From Pseudomonadota bacterium (GTDB lineage Bacteria; Pseudomonadota; Alphaproteobacteria; Reyranellales; Reyranellaceae), in NCBI GenBank assembly GCA_018242505.1, contig JAFEBU010000026.1:1-64000 (forward strand): a stretch of DNA of 64,000 nt. Reading direction: 5' to 3'. Positions 61,866-64,000 of the stretch are shown here, piece after piece. Made by a program: the position numbers and the translations under genes. The notes under the pieces are model-generated. The model saw nothing but the letters and a program-made list of their open reading frames with translations. It made no database searches and was not told the origin of the DNA. How positions within the stretch are numbered: the stretch's first letter is position 1; each line of letters opens with the position of its first letter.

Positions 61866-62384
61866 CTATTCCTTCGTTCGCGCAAGGCGGCGGGAATAGC
61901 AGACCACAGCCGGTCCGGGCCAGACGTTCTGGTCCGACAATCGGCTCATGCCGAGGAATAAAAAAGCTAAGCTGTTTGCCGATTATCGTCGGTGCATCTT
62001 CGGCTCGTCGAGCAACCGGGGAGACCGTCTCAGGGCCGCCCAGGACTGCTCGATCGGTCGCCGGCGGCTTCGCGCCTCCATCCAGCGGGCGAGATCGCGG
62101 GCAAGGCCTGGCGGCTCGGAATGGTTCAGCATGATCCGGGCGGATGCGCCAGGTTCTGTGGCGAGCAACGGCGATGGCCGTCCTCTGGCGAAGGCACTGT
62201 TGTGATGGCGGTTGGATGTCATGCCGGTTCAACTCGTGCGCAGGCGTTTGGTTCCTGCGGTGAAGTGGCTGAAAGAAGGCGGCGGCACGGCGCAGATACC
62301 CCAATCGTCCGGGGCACGAAGATCGAGCTGTCGCCGTACCTTCATCAGACGCGGCCTTGCGCCGTGAATGTTTGGAGGCAAGTC
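61866..62384. other. Intergenic region, no firm gene
   Basis: These 519 nt separate divergent genes. A 79-aa frame on the minus strand (61983-62222) has some coding-like residues (ARDLARWMEARSRRRPIEQS) and could be a small protein, but has no clear ribosome site. The promoter for the YXWGXW protein should lie in its right half. Confidence 0.4.
61983..62222 (-). CDS. Doubtful small hypothetical protein
   Basis: A 79-aa basic frame with ATG at 62222. The last 40 residues look protein-like (DLARWMEARSRRRP, QSWAALRRSPRLLDEP). No family is recognised and no strong ribosome site is present. Confidence 0.3.
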   Translation of the reverse strand: MTSNRHHNSAFARGRPSPLLATEPGASARIMLNHSEPPGLARDLARWMEARSRRRPIEQSWAALRRSPRLLDEPKMHRR

Positions 62385-62741
62385 ATGATGACGCGTTCCC
62401 TGATCACCGTTCTTGCCGCCGCTGCGATTTCAACGACGGCGGTGGTTGCTCCGGTGATCCTGACGCCAGCGGCTGCCCAGGCCGGCATGAGCTTGGGCGT
62501 CACCATCGGTGTTCCGCCGCCGGCACCGGTCTACGAAGCCGTGCCCGCGCCGCGCCCGGGCTATGTCTGGGCGCCGGGCTACTGGCGGTGGGAGGGTTGG
62601 CGCCATGTCTGGGTGCCAGGCTACTGGGTTGTCGCGCGCCGAGGCTATCATTGGGTGCCGGACCGCTGGGCCCATATCGACGGCGGCTGGCATCACGAGC
62701 GCGGTCACTGGGACTATGACTACGCTTATCACCGCGGCTAG
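62385..62741 (+). CDS. YXWGXW repeat-containing exported protein
   Basis: A secreted protein of 118 aa. The signal peptide (MMTRSLITVLAAAA) is cut near AAAQA. The mature part has Tyr/Trp/Gly repeats of the WxxGxW type: YVWAPGYWRWEGWRHVWVPG, then YHWVPDRW and GGWHHERGHW. Such proteins are abundant in the envelope of many proteobacteria; function is unknown. ATG follows GGAGG. Confidence 0.85.
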   Translation: MMTRSLITVLAAAAISTTAVVAPVILTPAAAQAGMSLGVTIGVPPPAPVYEAVPAPRPGYVWAPGYWRWEGWRHVWVPGYWVVARRGYHWVPDRWAHIDGGWHHERGHWDYDYAYHRG

Positions 62742-62763
62742 CATCGGGTGATGTGGCCGAGGG

Positions 62764-62796
62764 AAGCGGGGCGTGATGCCCCGCTTTCTTTCTTTT
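62764..62796 (+). terminator. Rho-independent terminator
   Basis: A stem gcggggc/gccccgc with a gtgat loop is followed by ttctttctttt. It lies 22 nt after the stop of the YXWGXW gene. Confidence 0.9.
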
Positions 62797-62878
62797 GGCG
62801 GTACGCTGCAAGCTGGCGCTATCATGTCCGTGCTCTCGACGGCGCGATGCGTCGCCCCTGAGGCACGGAGGAAAGATC

Positions 62879-64000
62879 ATGGCCGCTCCCATCGCCCTTC
62901 GCCTGCACAAGAACGACAATGTCGTCGTAGCGCGCATGGATATCCTGCCGGGTACCACGGTCGAGGGCGACGTCGTGGCTGCCACGCGCATTCCGCCGGG
63001 GCACAAGATCCTGACGCGCGCGGTGAAGAAGGGCGAGCCGCTGCGCAAGTACAATCAGATCATCGGCTTTGCGACGGATGACCTCGCGCCCGGTACGCAT
63101 ATCCATACGCACAACTGCGTCATGGGCGATTTCGAGCGCGACTACGCCTTCTGCGCCGATGCCCAGCCCACGGATTTTCTTGCCGAAGCCCAACGCGCCA
63201 CGTTCCAGGGCTACCGTCGGCCCGACGGACGGGCAGCGACGCGCAACTATATCGGCATCGTCACGACGGTGAACTGCTCGGCGGCCACCAGCCGCATGAT
63301 CGCTGCCAGGCTCGAGCCTCTGCTGGCCGGCTATCCCAATATCGACGGTGTCGTGCCGCTGACCCACGGCGGCGGTTGCGGCATGGCTGCCTCGGGCCTC
63401 GAGATGGATGTGCTGCGGCGGACGCTGGCAGGCTACGCGCGCCATCCCAACATGGCGGCCGTGGTGGTCCTCGGGCTCGGCTGCGAGGCCAACCAGATCG
63501 CGGGCCTGATGAGCGCCGAGGGTCTCGAGGAGGGCCCCAAGCTCATCCCCATGACGATCCAGGACGAGGGCGGCGTTGCCAAGACGGTGATGCGCGCGGT
63601 CGGCTTCCTGAACGAACTGTTGCCGCAAGCGAACGATGTCACGCGCGAGACGATCCCGGCCAGCGAACTGATCCTCGCGCTGCAGTGCGGCGGCTCGGAC
63701 GGCTATTCGGGCATCTCGGCCAATCCGGCTTTGGGCGCTGCCGTCGATCTATTGGTCAGGAACGGCGGGACGGCTGTTCTCTCGGAGACGCCGGAAATCT
63801 ACGGCGCTGAACATTTGCTGACGCGTCGGGCCGCCTCCCGGCAGGTCGGCGAGAAGCTTGTCCAGAGAATCCGGTGGTGGGAGGACCATTGTGCTCGCAC
63901 AGGCGGCGAAATGAACAACAATCCGTCTCCCGGCAACAAGGCGGGCGGGCTGACGACGATCCTCGAAAAGTCCTTGGGTGCAGTTGCGAAGGGCGGGACC
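62879..64000 (+). CDS. Altronate/galactarate dehydratase family protein (UxaA-type), partial
   Basis: The first 374 codons of a sugar-acid dehydratase, open to the window end. ATG at 62879 follows GGAGG. An N-terminal SAF domain (LRLHKNDNVVVARMDILPGT, about 1-75) precedes the dehydratase domain (GYRRPDGRAATRNYIGIVTT, THGGGCGMA, LGLGCEANQ). The last residues seen (MNNNPSPGNKAGGLTTILEK) are typical of UxaA and galactarate dehydratase. It removes water from altronate, galactarate or a related acid with Fe2+; which one cannot be told. Confidence 0.9.
   Translation, partial: MAAPIALRLHKNDNVVVARMDILPGTTVEGDVVAATRIPPGHKILTRAVKKGEPLRKYNQIIGFATDDLAPGTHIHTHNCVMGDFERDYAFCADAQPTDFLAEAQRATFQGYRRPDGRAATRNYIGIVTTVNCSAATSRMIAARLEPLLAGYPNIDGVVPLTHGGGCGMAASGLEMDVLRRTLAGYARHPNMAAVVVLGLGCEANQIAGLMSAEGLEEGPKLIPMTIQDEGGVAKTVMRAVGFLNELLPQANDVTRETIPASELILALQCGGSDGYSGISANPALGAAVDLLVRNGGTAVLSETPEIYGAEHLLTRRAASRQVGEKLVQRIRWWEDHCARTGGEMNNNPSPGNKAGGLTTILEKSLGAVAKGGT

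Overview
The window is GC-rich chromosomal DNA from a heterotrophic bacterium, most likely an alphaproteobacterium of the Rhodospirillales or Reyranella type. That placement is inference. It rests on the layout of the hopanoid genes, a class I lysyl-tRNA synthetase, an EipB-like envelope protein, a RutR-type regulator, and many CoA-dependent catabolic genes with solitary solute-binding proteins. There is no rRNA, no convincing tRNA, no CRISPR array, no phage and no intact insertion sequence.

Layout. (1) 1-8648: a 16-bp tandem repeat, then a leftward operon for reductive pyrimidine breakdown. It encodes PreT and PreA (dihydropyrimidine dehydrogenase), an M20 N-carbamoyl-amino-acid hydrolase and an ABC importer. 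A divergent RutR-like regulator faces it across a near-perfect RutR box. (2) 8723-11911: htpG and a family III CoA-transferase, separated by an inverted pair of repeats. (3) 12088-26917: the hopanoid locus. A diiron ferritin-like gene leads hpnA-B-C-D-E-shc-hpnG, in which each gene overlaps the next by 4 nt. hpnH and ispH lie on the opposite strand, then hpnN, then a second ferritin-like paralogue. These genes cover squalene synthesis, cyclisation to hopene, adenosylhopane and ribosylhopane formation, and hopanoid export. (4) 27050-35298: an EipB-like envelope protein, a five-gene leftward catabolic operon (SDR, DsbA-like isomerase, HxlR regulator, enoyl-CoA hydratase, nitronate monooxygenase), a D-aminoacylase-like amidohydrolase, a DUF1835/DUF3658 gene broken by an in-frame TGA, a NIPSNAP protein and a nitroreductase.

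(5) 35299-39459: an accessory stretch with short tandem repeats, a universal stress protein, small ORFs, a palindromic repeat, and a more AT-rich patch carrying a DUF2513-like protein and a DUF3883 putative nuclease. (6) 39460-43197: a TetR-controlled Rieske dioxygenase whose N-terminal coding region contains two in-frame palindromic repeats, a 700-bp stretch without recognisable genes, and a TctC/Bug solute-binding protein. (7) 43264-52938: a DinG-like helicase, a fatty-acid-hydroxylase/sterol-desaturase family protein, an FAD amine oxidase-like protein, a hypothetical protein, an MFS transporter, and lysS translationally coupled to an unknown gene.

(8) 52981-60286: an unaccompanied molybdopterin-binding oxidoreductase subunit, a MarR regulator, an amidohydrolase/thiolase-like/DUF35 trio, a TetR regulator with a palindromic operator, and a second sterol-desaturase family protein ending at a strong terminator. 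(9) 60313-64000: two paralogous glycine-zipper lipoproteins, a class IV aminotransferase, a YXWGXW-repeat protein, and an altronate/galactarate dehydratase cut by the window edge.

The observations most worth following up are the paired diiron proteins bracketing the hopanoid genes, the palindromic repeats read through inside the Rieske gene, the in-frame TGA in the DUF1835/DUF3658 gene, the RutR box on a reductive pyrimidine operon, and the thiolase-like protein that lacks the usual nucleophilic cysteine and is paired with a DUF35 partner.
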